NCBI GenBank assembly: GCA_949357655.1
Contig: CASHTG010000012.1
Coordinates: forward strand, 1,054,001 to 1,118,000
Origin: Parascedosporium putredinis
Lineage: Eukaryota; Ascomycota; Sordariomycetes; Microascales; Microascaceae
Reading direction: 5' to 3'
DNA: 64,000 bases
The notes under the pieces are model-generated. The model made no database searches, was not told the DNA's origin, and worked only from the letters and a program-made list of their open reading frames with translations. Shown one piece after another: positions 35,201 to 47,081 of this stretch (positions are counted from its first letter, which is position 1; each line of letters opens with the position of its first letter). The translations under genes and the position numbers were made by a program.

Positions 35201-37827
35201 GCTTACCGTTTTGAACCCTTCCAACCCGGATACTCACAAGGTCGATGATACCATGTTGTACAGTCGGTGGCAGCACGTATTTCCGCGAACCTCCAAGATG
35301 AAGATGATGAAGTGGAAGGCACTGTGTTGCCCAGCAGCCGTTCCGTTGACAACGGAGTATTTCCCAACAAGAACCCAATTCGAGACCGAGTATGAATGCA
35401 AGCCTTACAATATTGCCCAAAATGATGATGACGATCTTGTTGACGAACCGAAGAGTCGGGAGGAATTTCTGAGAGAGCTGATTAGCCTGAGGTTCGCCCA
35501 GGGATTTCAGGTCATTGTGGGCCCAGCTGTTGCTCGTGCCTTTGGCCAGAAGCTTCTCAAGGTTGCTGATATCTTCACCCGCAACCAAAAGTTGGAGGAC
35601 GGTGCGAGCGTCTTCATGTCTGTTGGGAATACGATCCACCAACTGTCATGCGTCAATGGGACGGAGGTAGAGGTCAACATCTACTCAAGAAAGCCACCGT
35701 CGGGCCTGCCTTTGCTCTCGTCGTCCGGGAGCAGCTACAAACCGGCGATTCGGACCATTCTCGACGCAGATTACCGAACTCGCGAGCTGGACATTGCGAC
35801 ACCGCGCCCGGAGAGGATTGGAACTACATCGATTCATACCTGGCAGGCCACACCGATGAGATGACGGAAAATTTGAGGTTCTGGAGAGCCCGCTTCGTGC
35901 TCATCCCCGTAGAATTCCGTGCCTCGCTCTTGCCAAGAATTCATGAAGAAGATAGCCCAGAAGAGATTCGGCTGGAGGGCATCCGACGACTTGCGCAACT
36001 CTGGCAGAAGAACAAGTACATCGCTCCATCCGAGCGTCGATACCAGTCTATGGCGCCGCGTCGGCGAAGGGATATCAACCCGCTCGATATCGTATTCAAA
36101 ACAGAGGATCCTTCTGTCGTTATCGCCGCCGAACTTGAGACGTTGCCCCTGATTGAGGGCTTGGAAGGCGTCCCGCGACGGGGTCAACTCCTCTCTCAGA
36201 GGGATCGCTTCCGCCGGTCGAGCCTCAATATCGCCGTCCTAGCCGAAGCGATCCAGCAATCGGTCGAGAGTGGTGGTGTGAGAATGCAGAACCGGAGATG
36301 GCACCTGCGCATGCACTACAATTGTTTCATCGGATCAGACATGACGACATGGCTTCTCGACAATTTTGAAGATCTCGAAAGTCGCGAAGAAGCAGAAGCT
36401 CTAGGAAAATGCTCATGGCCTCCGAGGAAGAAGGAGCTCGGAAAAAGGACCGGGAAAAGGAAAAGGAAGGCGGAGAGCCCTTCAAAGAGGGCAGGAAAGA
36501 ACGCGGTTCTGGCTTGTTTGTCCACGTCGAGAAGCGCCACGACTTCCGCGACGGCCAGTACTTTTACCAGATCGCCGGTGAGTATGCCAAGGCACCACCA
36601 GTATCTTCTGGTTGGTTCAACACGAAGCGGCGAGGCGACACTGTCCCATCTACCCCGGCAATTGAATCTGCAATGAGAGATTCTCCTCGAGTGACGAGGG
36701 TGACGCCAATCCTAGATGATTCCCCTACGACATCCGCCAATTCCACCCCCATGATGGCGCCTGTGGGCGCCAGGAAACATCGGGACAAGCCGCGCGTGAT
36801 GCTATCTAAAGTAATGAAGTATGATGTTGATCGCAAGAAGCGATCCTATCGACCGGAAAGGATCAACCTCCATTACGATAGGCTCCACAACCCCGATGCC
36901 TGCTACCACATACGAATCGAATGGATGAACGTGACGGCCAAACTGATTGAAGATGCAGTGGAGAGCTGGGCTCGGGAGGCGGCCGGGTTCGGACTGCGCC
37001 TCGTGGAGGTGCCTATCAAGGAAGCATGCACGATCATGAATATCAATCCCTTCAAGAGGCCCTACCTCATCAAACTCAGCTCCCCACCTCCCGTGCAATG
37101 TCCCGACGAGTATCTCGATCCGCCCGCCTTTTCGTCGCACGCGCTCTCTTCCAAGTTCTTCTATCAGAAGGCGATACTCCGAAAGTTCGACTTTGTCCTG
37201 GACTACGAGGCCGCATCGTGTTTCCCCACCGACGTGGATGTGAGGTACTCATGGGGCAACCCCAACTTCAAGTATACACAGTATATTCACCGCTCCGGCG
37301 TCGTCCTGGCGGAGATAACAGACGAAGGCCACTTTCTCTTGATGGGAAACAGCCTGTGCAACAACCGCGGCATCGCCAGTCGCGAGAAGGAGATGAAGGA
37401 GTCGCGTTACGGAGAATCCGCCAATAGCGGTGCCCCTGAACGGCCCGCCGGCAGGATGATGTCCATCGGCAGCTACATTCCGGAGCCTGCCGTTCCTCCG
37501 GGCAGCCCGCTCGGCAAATCCGCCTCCTCCCACGTCAACTCCCCACTGATCCGCGCGACTCCGATCGGCGCCGACATGGGCGCGGGCGCTACCGCCTCTA
37601 CGACCAAACCCATGGATCCTGAAGCGATCAAGCACGATCTCGACACCTTTTGCTCTGAACCCTCCCGCCTCGTTGCCTTTTACAAGGAGCTCCTCGAAAA
37701 GGGGCCCCAGCCCTTCCACACGCCGGGCATCATCATGCCCAGCAGCGGCCTCGAGGTCGTTCCGGAGGCCTACATCCCCTCCCTCGGCCTGCCCCCGGCG
37801 TGCTCAGGGGCGACGCGAGAGAGGTGA
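32201..37827 (+). CDS. IML1: Iml1/DEPDC5, GATOR1 (SEACIT) subunit, TORC1 inhibitor
   Basis: Iml1 with Npr2 and Npr3 forms SEACIT/GATOR1, the GTPase-activating complex for the Rag GTPase Gtr1, which shuts TORC1 off on nitrogen or amino-acid loss. The N-terminal domain contains RKRKLERKCTVTVNDNYSRD and EVLLNLDLLGGDIKPG. Intron 32750-32829 is followed by VDENNPAIDASHVELSFRDQ, ILFMGSIKAQVTAVFVDG and MSREMWDFDSDGSGEI. Then come WLHVSYWTGTSGDN, the acidic-linker region, ELDIATPRPER and NWNYIDSYLAGHTDEMTENL. The DEP domain lies near 36290-36390 (WHLRMHYNCFIGSDMTTWLL). The C-terminal domain shows INLHYDRLHNPDACYHIRIE and the end is near 37827. The frame breaks near 32318, 32735, 32960, 35819 and 36406, each cured by one base. 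The start is uncertain: the ATG at 32201 (or 32211) needs a further indel to join the conserved frame. Predicted length is about 1,850 residues. Confidence 0.93.
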
Positions 37828-37976
37828 GCCCGAATCGGACCCCGGTGTGGGGCCGCCCCTGTTCTCGCGCCTGCGGGGCTGGGCATGGCTGCGCTCAGAA
37901 GGAGGAGTGTGCAGGACGGCATCGGGCTGGGTAGTGGGCTTGGTGGGGGCCGGACGGGGTGAGAGTCCAATGTACG

Positions 37977-37994
37977 AATATATATATATATATA
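37977..37994. repeat. TA dinucleotide microsatellite
   Basis: About nine tandem TA units lie in the 3' flank of IML1. Confidence 0.8.
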
Positions 37995-38317
37995 CCAGTG
38001 TGACATGTATGAAGGATAGAGGTCTGGATTTGTTTTGTTTTTTCCTATTCCCATTGACTACAACCTTTGTCTGTTTTTCTTTTCCTCCTACTCTTCTTCC
38101 ACAAGACTACAAAACGGCTAGTTCCCTCAAGGGGAGGATGAACGCGGGACGGGCGGAATGGAGGATTAAATCTATGTAATGTATAGCGAGCGATAGTGTT
38201 TATCTCATAGCGGGCAGTCTCTCTCAGGGGAATAAGGTGCACTAATTCCATTGATCTATCTGATAAGGAATGATTGAATCATTAGCTTAACAAGACGGCA
38301 CCTCGTAGTTTCTTTTT

Positions 38318-38348
38318 ATTATTTTATTTTATTTATTTATTTATTTTT
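38318..38348. repeat. ATTT tetranucleotide repeat
   Basis: Imperfect tandem ATTT/ATTTT units lie between the convergent IML1 and SCC2 genes. Confidence 0.75.
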
Positions 38349-38855
38349 AAAAAAACCTTTGTTCATTTCGTTTGTCTCGATCGCGTCTGATACGGGCAAA
38401 GCAATACTTGGGAATTTTCGTGGTATTCGTCTATATAAATACAATGATAATACTATATCAAGCCAGCCCAGATGAAAACCCCTTCTCCGAAAACCTGGGT
38501 CTGTTAGTTGAAAGTAGGGTTCTCTGACCCTCTCCATTTTCTGTTTTCTCTGCCTTTTCTTGTTCTTTTTCTTTTTCTAAACCGAGAGAGAGAACAGTGG
38601 CAAGTAGGAAGCTCCATGTAACCCCATCGCCCGAACAGACCCATGAGCAAACAAACCGACTCTGAAAAAAAAAGAAAAAAAGAGCTCCATCGACTCCCGC
38701 CAGAGGAACAATAGGTATAAAACAAACGCGAGATGCTAATCTAGAAGGCAAAAAAATAGCCCCATCCCACTCGTATCCCACCGCTGAATAAGACGGGGAA
38801 ACATGAAAAAGAAAGAAAAAAATACCCAGGCAAACGGCAAGGCAGTTTCGCGATT

Positions 38856-41800
38856 CTAGAACCAGTCCGGTTCGGCATCTCCATCAGCATCGGCTTCCAT
38901 GCTCTGTTTACGAGGCCGGCCCCTGGGTCGTGGCCTGGATGTCGATCGAGCGCGTTTCTTCCTGTTGCCAGGTGTGCCGGTGCCCTTACGTTTCCGGCCC
39001 CTGTCAGGCGCTGCTCCTTCATCCTCATCGCCGCTCGGGGTGGCCATGTCGCCCTCCATCTCATCATCCTCTTCCGCAATCTTGAATTCGTTGTCAACGT
39101 TGAGGAGGTCGACAAAAGCGCGGCACTTGCGCAACATTGTTTCCTGGGAGTCAAAGCCCGTCATGTGGGAAGCAATCTCCTCCCACACCTTGTCGCCCGT
39201 GATACCTTGGACTTTGACGGGGGACTTGGACATGTCCTTGGCCGCGGCCTTCGCCTTGGGGTCGCGCCGCTGCGTGCCGAGGCCGTAAAGGCGTCGAAGA
39301 TAGGTACGGGCTTCCCACAGGCAGAGAAGTATCATAGCGCCCGCACTGAGCTGCCGTAATCTCCTTGGGTCTATGTCGAGTTTCGGCAGCGCCGGCTGCG
39401 TAGGCGCGCTTTCGAGTTCACCGTCAGCGCCCGCGGGTAGTGACGAAGGGGCCGGGTCTAGATCCATGCGAACGTTGAAAATCTCCGTTTCAATGACGTG
39501 CGCAATCGCCGCGCCTGTCCCCGAGACGATCTTCTCCATTGTTGCGACAGTTGTCAAGACTTCACCCACGGTGACGTATTCAAAAAGGTGAGGTTCTCGA
39601 TGATGAAACGGCTGAAAGTGGCATGATATGGCGGCGTTTGACGCACATCCATCTTTGTGAAGTCAAAATCAACCTGCTGGCACAGCTTTTCCAGAAATCT
39701 TTGACGATTCTTTGATTTGCTGATCTTGAGGATCTCCATCAACAAGTGAAGTTTGGCCTGGAATGGATTCGTCGTAGCGCCACGCACATCTTTGGCGATG
39801 TCACGCTGGTACGCGAAAGCAGATTGGACAGCCTTGGCGTATTCCCTTTCGAGCACGGTCTCATGCTTTTCATGGAGAGCCTTGTACTCCTGGTACGCAA
39901 TCTCAGCAATCTTCGGGTTGGATGATGTCTGTAGGGTGATGAGAGCAACACCGGTTTCCTTGGGATGAACAAGACCTTGCCTGTTGATGCTACCTAGCAC
40001 TTCAATTGCTAGGAACGCATGGTCATCTTGGGACGCAAGGGAGATACGCGTCAGTTCCTTTAGGAACCGCTGCGTAGTCGCGCTAGCAACATCATCATAG
40101 TTGGTGCCACCCATCACAGTGAGCTCACGCTTCTTCTCCGCTTCACTGTTGCCGGCTGCGGCCGCGGCCGAAGCGGCCTCGGACCTTTTTCCTCGTTGAG
40201 TAGGAATTCTCTGAACGAAGATAAAATCATGTCTTCCAACGCAGGGACTTTCTCCTCAAAGACTTGCTGGAACGTTGTATACACGTTTGGCGATACATAA
40301 GTTCGTGGCCAGGCCTGACAAACAAGACCAATGGCATCGAGGGCCGCTTTCCTGGCATCTTCAGGGCGGTCGGGGTTGCAAAGGGAAGAAGGCAGTCGAC
40401 CATGAGACTGGGCACCGTCTTGCCTTTCCATTTGGGGAATTTCTCTCTAAACAGGTTCGCCTGGCTGTCCAAGTCGCAGTGCTTTCCAATCATGCCAACG
40501 ATGACCGAATAGCGCTGGAAGACTTTGATACTCTGTGCGTTGAGCGGTACCTGTCGAAGCTTTTGGATACCCACTAGACTGGAGAGGGCCAGACGTGCGA
40601 GGGGGTGATGGCCTCGAGCACGCCGCAGATGATCCAAACACACGCCACCACGTCATCGAGGAGGACCTTGCTGATCTTGGCGATACTAGCCAAGAGCTGG
40701 GTCCGAACCTCCATAAAAACTGGGTATAGACGGCCGAAAGCTGCGGGAGAACGCGTCGATAGATGACGACTGTAGCACGGAATACGTGGAGATCCTCCAC
40801 AGTCGTAAAACTCGAGAGGTGAGGCTTGAGAAGCTTGATCTGCTCAAAAGTGAACAGTTTTGGTTCGGCCTTTGCAAAAGTCATCAACACCTGCAGCGCG
40901 TCTCGGCCAGAGGGTATTGTCGGATCGTCCGAATCAAGAGTGTTGATCAGCTCGAACATAGTAGCCACGAGTTTGGTGCAAACTGAGAATGGTCCTTCAG
41001 CGGGCTTGGTCTGAGGACCGAGGATGGACTGCAGGACTTTATCTAGGACGGCAGAGGCATGCCCCGCCTTGCTCACTTGAATCATGAGGCTAACGTGATC
41101 CGTCAACGATGCTTGGAAGGCGGGTGTGTCTTCCGAGTTGCTATAGAACGGCGCAAACCAAATTTCTTCAATCATTTGGCGGGCGAGGTCTCTTACGCCC
41201 TCGTCGGGATCTTGCACTCGCAGCAACAGTCCGCTTGCGATCGTCACCCGGATTGATCTGCTCTTGTTGCGCAGGTAGATGTCTCGTGCAAGCTTCATCG
41301 CCCTCTTACGGGGGCCGATTCCGGCATCCATGAATCGATCAACAACTCGAGGTGTAAGTTGCTCTTCCAAGTGCGGTCGCATTGACATGCATTTGCCGAT
41401 TAGGCCCAGGGCCGAATCTCGCACCTGGGGGAGGAGTCGCTGGAACACTGAAGGATGAGTTGGATGACGATAGAGTCACCATCGAGAATGGCAGGGTCCG
41501 TCTCCAAGACCTGGTTCACGCTTTTCAGACTCTTACTGCGAACTGTTGCTTGGTCACTTGCCATGGCGCCCAGGACGATATTCAGAATGATGTTGAAGGA
41601 CTCGCACAACTGGGATCGGAGTAGCACAACGGCGTAGGCAAGCTTGGAGTGGGTGGGGATACGGTTTTAAAGGTGTACTCATCCGACATCCACCGCTTGT
41701 CCCCCAACATCATTCGAAGTCGGTAAGCAAGGCGGCCAAACTCCATATCCCTCTCTTGCTCTCGGCCTTCTAGAGACTCGAACCCGGTGCAGATTTTGCT

Positions 41801-44750
41801 CGCCCAATCCGACATCACCAGCGATATAGATCCCCTCAGATGGGGATCGTTGGAACACCTCTCTTCCAGATGCTCAAGGGTAACGCGGTAGGGTCCAGAC
41901 CACGAAACAGCATACTCAACCCGTGACCGCTGTTCCAAGGCAGATGTCGCCAGCTCAGCCAAGAAGCGCCCAAGATCGTCCGAATCACCCGCATCCAGTG
42001 TGCTGGCGGCTTTGCGAACGGTTGAGCGTAGCCTAGAAATCGCAGCACCCATAGTGCCAAGAACATCGAGAGCCATATTCTTTGCTGGAGCTGCCGTCTT
42101 CTCGCCCTCTGAAAGCTGTACCATCCGAATCATCATGAATCGCAACAAGATTTCGGCCGCAGGCCAGTCTGGGGAGTCGAGACAAGTCGTAAAGTCCTCA
42201 ACAAAGAGGTCAAGCAGGTTCCGATAGGGAGTGTCGCCCGATTTGGTAGACTTGAGTGCCCGGTTGATGATGAAGCCCACCACGTAGCTCGCATTACGTT
42301 TCGTAGTCTCGATCAGAGGAGTGACCGTATCACTAAGCTCCTTGATAGCGGTATCGAATTGTTCACATCCGCCATCTTCGCTCTTGATCGTATACATAAG
42401 ACGAGCCCCGGTGCTGGCCTCCTGAGGGCTTTCGGCCTCGCCCGGTTCTTCGTCGTCGGACTCTTGCGCGACGTTGCGCCTACGTCCCTTTTCCTCCTCC
42501 AGCTTACCGGCACTGACCTGGACCAATCTCATGATCAGAGCAGATACGGGTTGGATGCTACCCCCATCGGCAAGCTTGAAATGTCGCGCACTTTGTTTGC
42601 CCACGGGTAGCTTTTCGAGAGATGTCAAGATCTCGTCAAAGATGCCCTGTCGTTGGCCGGGATTCATCAGGAATATCTGGCAAAGCATATCCATCGCAAC
42701 GAGCCGAAGACCATCGAACCTTTGCACGCCAATAACCGAATCCTTTTCATAGTGGGCATTTTCGACGAAGAGGAGCTGGGTCGCCGTGAATTCGAGCGTG
42801 TTGATGACGGACTCCGAAAGCTCGATGCTAGTGACCAACGTTGACAGTAACGCGAATAGACGTTGGCTGTTTGTAAAGATTGGTGCGAGTGCCTTCTTGT
42901 GTGGGAGAAGAAGCTTGAACATGACCCCAGGCGGGCCCGAGTTGCGAATTTCCACAATGGGGACGACGATTCCGTCCATAACACGCTTGAATAAGTCAAG
43001 GCATTGCTGTATCATTCCTTCAGAATAGAGTCGCTTGTCCTCTCTACCACCCGACATGATGCGCAGGGCTGTCCGTGCTGCCTTGAGAGCAGTTTCAATC
43101 TCGGGAATGCGGTAAACCCAAGCGGCAATTTCTGGCTCGCCCCACGTGTCGTCGATCTTGAGATCGAGGTGTCCGGTATCTTTAATGCTTCCTTCGCAAA
43201 GTTTCTGGTATCTAGCAAGGTCCTCAATCGGAACTTGGTCGTAGATACCGAGACCGATGGCTTTTGGATCGCGGACTGAAGCTTTTGATGCATGGAAGAA
43301 GTTAGGGTCGGCTCATTGGATTCGTTAAGCACGACGACGTGGTTGAGGCCCATCTCGCCCGAAAGTGCCTGCCCGACAGAGGTGAAAACCTCGTGCGTAA
43401 TCTTCATGAGGTCTTGCAGGGCAGCATCCGCACGCTCTCTCTGGTCAATATTGATTCCAAGAAGGTCATCTCCATCCAACATGTCATCCCTCTTTCGCTT
43501 CTTGGTCGAAAGATGGGCCGGGGCATCGGGCGAATCAGGAATGTCCATCTCTATGTATTCATCCTTGTTGAACAAGTTGGAACCAAGATCGACGGTGAGG
43601 CCAGGCTTCTCGAGGAGTTTCGGAGACTGTTCGGGCAAGGGCGTCGGCGTATGAGCAGGGGCTGGCGCTGGCGCTGATGCTGATGCTGGCGTTGGCGTTG
43701 GCGCCGGGGCAAGCTCAAGCGCAGAGGCAGATGGAGGGTTGGCGTCGGTAGGGGCGGAGGCTTAATAGGTGTAATGGTGGGAGGAGGTAGGAGTTGTAGA
43801 TCTGAAGGGTTGATTGTGGCAGTATCGGGAATAAGCGCAATGGGCTGCTCCTGTTCTACAGGCGGCGGCGGTGGCGGTGGCGGTAATGGCGGCTGCGGAA
43901 TCGCCTGGAGTTTGGCGGGGTCGATAGACGTGGATTGCTCCTGGGGCGAAGGGCCCATGTCGTCGAACTCGATATACTCTGTCATGTTGATCGGCTTCTT
44001 AAGCGGAATAGCAACTTCGATTTTAGCCTTATTTTGATTGGCTGACTGGGTATTCAAGGTCCGACTCGGGGTTACGGTAGGTGTTTCCACCTTGATGGCG
44101 GATGAGGTTTTCGGCTGGAAGACTGCGGTCGACCGTTCATCGTGGAGGAGCCCGTAGCGTCCTGCCCTGCATAGGTGAACGTTTTTGACACCCGATCGAA
44201 GATGGCCTTTGCTAGCGGTGATAGCCCATCAGCAGGATTGCGCTCCACGCCGACAGCCCCAGGAACTCGTGGTATCATCCTGAATTTGCTATTTTTAGAG
44301 GGTTAGCAGCGCGATCTCGTGATTCGGGATCTCCCTATGTCCAACTCACTAATCCGTTCGCTCCTTCGGCTTTATCTCGTGAATTAAAAGGTCGGCAACC
44401 TGCTTGACATGTTTTCGGTTTGATGTTTGCGCATCGGCGCTTCGGTTGAGATTGTCAAACTCGTCGCGCAGAACCACATCGGCAAGTCCAGCTCCGAGCA
44501 TTCCAGAGCCAATAATCGGGTCAGGGATAAGGTCTAGATATTTTCAGAAAAATAGATGGATCAGCGATGGCTCGTTCTTACGGTCATTGATAGAAAACAA
44601 CGGACCTGGTGTGAACGGTAATATGGAGGTTTGCGGAGAATAGGGGAGAGCCTCCTGGAGAGTGAATGCTCGCGTCACATTGTTCTTCGAGTCGTGGCCT
44701 CCCACATCACCGGAGAGGCCGTTCTGGTGCCCAGAGTAGGTGTTCGCCAT
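38856..44750 (-). CDS. SCC2: Cohesin loader Scc2/Mis4/NIPBL (HEAT-repeat protein)
   Basis: Scc2 with Scc4 loads cohesin onto chromatin and drives loop extrusion. The start at 44750 gives MANTYSGHQNGLSGDVGGHD. Two N-terminal introns (near 44540-44606 and 44290-44351) join PDLIPDPIIGSGMLGAGLAD and LIHEIKPKERTDYKF. A disordered Pro/Ala-rich stretch follows (about 43640-43920). The HEAT-repeat body includes DTWGEPEIAAWVYRIPEIE, VRSKSLKSVNQVLETDPAIL, VRDSALGLIGKCMSMRPHLE, RKRAMKLARDIYLRNKSRSI and GVRDLARQMIEEIWFAPFY, the most conserved Scc2 core, then VGMIGKHCDLDSQANLFRE. The C terminus is basic with an AT-hook-like RPRPRGRPRK near 38930. At least nine frame breaks occur (near 44120, 43740, 43280, 43070, 41650, 41430, 40715, 40385 and 39585), all between colinear family segments. 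The rebuilt length is about 1,900 residues, normal for fungal Scc2. Confidence 0.92.
43640..43920 (-). repeat. SCC2: Low-complexity Pro/Ala-coding repeats within SCC2
   Basis: Plus-strand GGCGCTGGCGCTGATGCTGA-type hexamers (43665-43715) and GGCGGTGGCGGT repeats (43860-43895) encode Pro/Ala/Thr/Ser-rich and polyproline runs on the minus strand (the polyproline run is [17 protein letters not shown]). A frame break sits inside this region, as expected for slippage-prone DNA. Confidence 0.75.
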
Positions 44751-45345
44751 CTTGAGCAGAGTGGCTCACACCCTTTGAGGTGTTCCCAAGAGGATTCGAG
44801 AATGGGGTAGGTCGAGAGATGCTCAGCACATCGGAGGGTAGCTTCGGTCGCGCCTCAGGACCATGGCAGGGTAGGCGAGGGACTTGGACTAAATGGTAAT
44901 CTCGTCGCGTGACAAGATGGCGATCGAGGACAAAATAGAAGATAACGGTCTGTTCTAGCGGATACCTCGTCGTGAATTTGATGAGATGCAATTCATTCGG
45001 GAGCCTTGTCGCCGGTCAAGAGGTCGAGGCAGGTGGGACGGTGCGTTTGCCAGCCAGACGCCTCGCCGTGCACGGTTCAGGTGTCACAGAGTTGCTGTCG
45101 CGAACTCTTATCGGCTTTGCCGGTAATTAGCCGTTATCGGCCGAGGGACCCTATGGTTATTTTTTTTTCCGCCAGGTCCAGTTCCTCGAATACCTTTGAG
45201 ACTTGGTGCACGAAGGTCACTAGAAAACCCCAGCAGCGCTTTAAACGGAGACAAAGAAGGAAAAAGGACTCGGGTGAATTACAGTTGTATTTCTTCCCTT
45301 GAATTGGATATTACCCCCATTAAAATACCCATCTTCTCCTTCACA
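44751..45345. promoter_or_regulatory. Bidirectional upstream region, SCC2 / RPA12
   Basis: These 595 bases separate the divergent start codons of SCC2 and RPA12. A T run lies at 45160-45168. No separate gene fits. Confidence 0.5.
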
Positions 45346-45867
45346 ATGTCGGCAATTGGAGGGATCGTGTTTTGTGAGGGTTGCGGGAATCTTCTTCCCG
45401 AATCGAGGGGTAGCAAGAAAAACATGTTGAAGTGCGAATGCTGCGGGCTTGAATCCAGGGGTAAGGCCTAACTGTCTCCCAGTGTGTAGAAGCCCGCGCC
45501 GGTCAACGGAGCATCTAACACGGAAGGAACGGTTTCTAGATATTGCGCAAACGAATACCATCTCCACAACCACCCCTGGCGATTTCCCTTCGGCTTTGCG
45601 ACAAAAGCTTCACACAAGCATCCAGACGGTCGAGAAGCATAAGATTGACATGATGCCCAAGACGCAAGAGAAATGTCCCAAATGCGGCGCCTACGAAGTT
45701 CGGTACACTACTCTTCAGCTTCGAAGTGCCGACGAGGGAAGCACGGTGCTATACTTTTGCGACTGCGGACACAGGTATGCGACGCTCGACCGGAGCAAAT
45801 CAGAATACTTTTTCCCCATCATCCTATGGCTAACATGCGATCCTCTAGGTGGAATCAAAACAACTAA
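45346..45867 (+). CDS. RPA12: RNA polymerase I subunit Rpa12 (A12.2)
   Basis: A12.2 is the small zinc-ribbon subunit of RNA polymerase I, needed for RNA cleavage, proofreading and termination on rDNA. Exons 45346-45460, 45540-45774 and 45849-45867 sum to 369 nt, or 122 residues, in perfect phase with no frameshift. The N-terminal ribbon has CEGCGNLLPES and CECCGLESR. The linker has TTTPGDFPSALRQKL. The TFIIS-like C-terminal ribbon has CPKCGAYEVRYTTLQLRSAD followed by EGSTVLYFCDCGHRWNQNN; it contains the acidic hairpin (RSADEGST) whose Asp-Glu pair acts in cleavage. The last exon codes only the final WNQNN. Intron 1 (45461-45539) carries a CTAAC branch point. It shares its promoter region with SCC2 and converges on the DOHH gene. 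Confidence 0.94.
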
Positions 45868-45945
45868 GCCTATCGTTGTTCTCCCTTTGCGTTTTGCCGT
45901 TCCTCATACAAATAAAAAGCCACCCATATATTCCACTCAGCTCCC

Positions 45946-47081
45946 TCATGCAGAAGCCTGTGCCGACTCGGGTATCAATGCGTATTCGACAGTATTGCTC
46001 CTCTCATACTCGGCCATATCCAGTGCCACGATGACACTCTCCCGCACAACCTTCTCCGCATCGTCCAGGAACTTCCTCAGCGTATCCTCAACACCCTCCT
46101 CGTCGCCAAGGCTTCCGAGAGCCTCTGCTGCCTCGTGGCGCACCATACTAGCCTCATTCGTATCGCTAAGCGCGGCGGTAAGCGCGGGGATCGAGGCGGG
46201 ATGAGACAATTGGCCGAATACAAAGGCAACCTCGTGTCTAAAGAGCTCAGAAGTATCCTTGAAACCCTCGGCGAGGGCCAGGACGGCGGGCTCGGCGGTG
46301 GGCAAGTCGGGGTGAAGCCAGGTCGCGGAGGGCAAACATGGCACGGTATCGGAGGAAGAGAGGCTTGGAGGTGTCCATGAGGGTCTTGCCAAGTTGCTCA
46401 ACCGACTCGTCTGCCTCGGGCATAGGTGGTGCGGGGTCGACGGAGGCGAAGTCACTACGTGTCAAGTTCCATACGTTAGTTGGCGTTTATCTTGGTGTAA
46501 TCGAGGAAAGCTGGCAAGTATTCTTGACCACGAGTGGGGCTGAGGTGTAGAAAGACAAGGCACCAGTCGGCCTTTAATGGGAAAAATAGAAACCATGAGC
46601 AATCCGTAGACGAACCTCTGCTTCAATTTCTCCGCCTTGCGTTGCTCCGAGCTTTCCCACTCGAGCCTGTCGATGGCGATCTCGCAGGTTTCCTTGACGG
46701 CGACAGATTCGCCCTCGCGATCCCTGTACCGCCTGAGAAGCTCCAGACTATCTACATCGCCCAACGCACCGAGAGCCTCGGCAGCCTCATGACGGACCAT
46801 GGGATCCTCTTCGAGGTTCTCGAGGGTCTCGCGGAGGCTCTTCGCCGCGGCAAGGTTGCCAGTCTGGCCGAGACAGTACGCTAGCTCATGCTTAAGGAGA
46901 GCAGAGGGGATTTGAGGGCCGCAGCAATGGCATCGATGGCCTCGAGGTTCTTGGGCTCTTCGGAATGCTTCGCGACGTGCTTGAGAGAAAAGAGGGCGCG
47001 GAATCGGACCGGGAGATGAGTGTCCTCGGAGCAGAGGGACTCGCGCAGGTTTGCGACGGTAACGTCGGCGGATGGCGACAT
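45946..47081 (-). CDS. LIA1: Deoxyhypusine hydroxylase (HEAT-like iron enzyme)
   Basis: DOHH completes hypusine synthesis on the translation factor eIF5A by hydroxylating deoxyhypusine with a di-iron centre. The four His-Glu metal-ligand motifs are present in order: LLKHELAYCLGQTGN, VRHEAAEALGALGD, FRHEVAFVFGQLSH and VRHEAAEALGSLGD. These fall in two mirrored blocks of HEAT-like repeats, the known architecture. The start at 47081 gives MSPSADVTVANLRESLCSED. One intron (46455-46615) has a CAACTAACG branch point. The frame breaks near 46915 (before LLKHEL) and near 46310, where one-base corrections keep the repeat order. The rebuilt length is about 324 residues. It is divergent from NBP35 and convergent with RPA12. 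Confidence 0.92.

Larger units (their letters stand above)
37828..38855. other. Convergent 3' flanks, IML1 / SCC2
   Basis: AT-rich tail-to-tail region with a TA microsatellite (37977-37994) and an ATTT repeat (about 38318-38348). No gene is seen. Confidence 0.5.

Noticed and set aside
45449..46204. A 251-codon plus-strand frame
   Set aside because: Its middle is RPA12 exon 2, but it reads through both RPA12 introns and then antisense to the deoxyhypusine hydroxylase gene. The spliced RPA12 model explains it.
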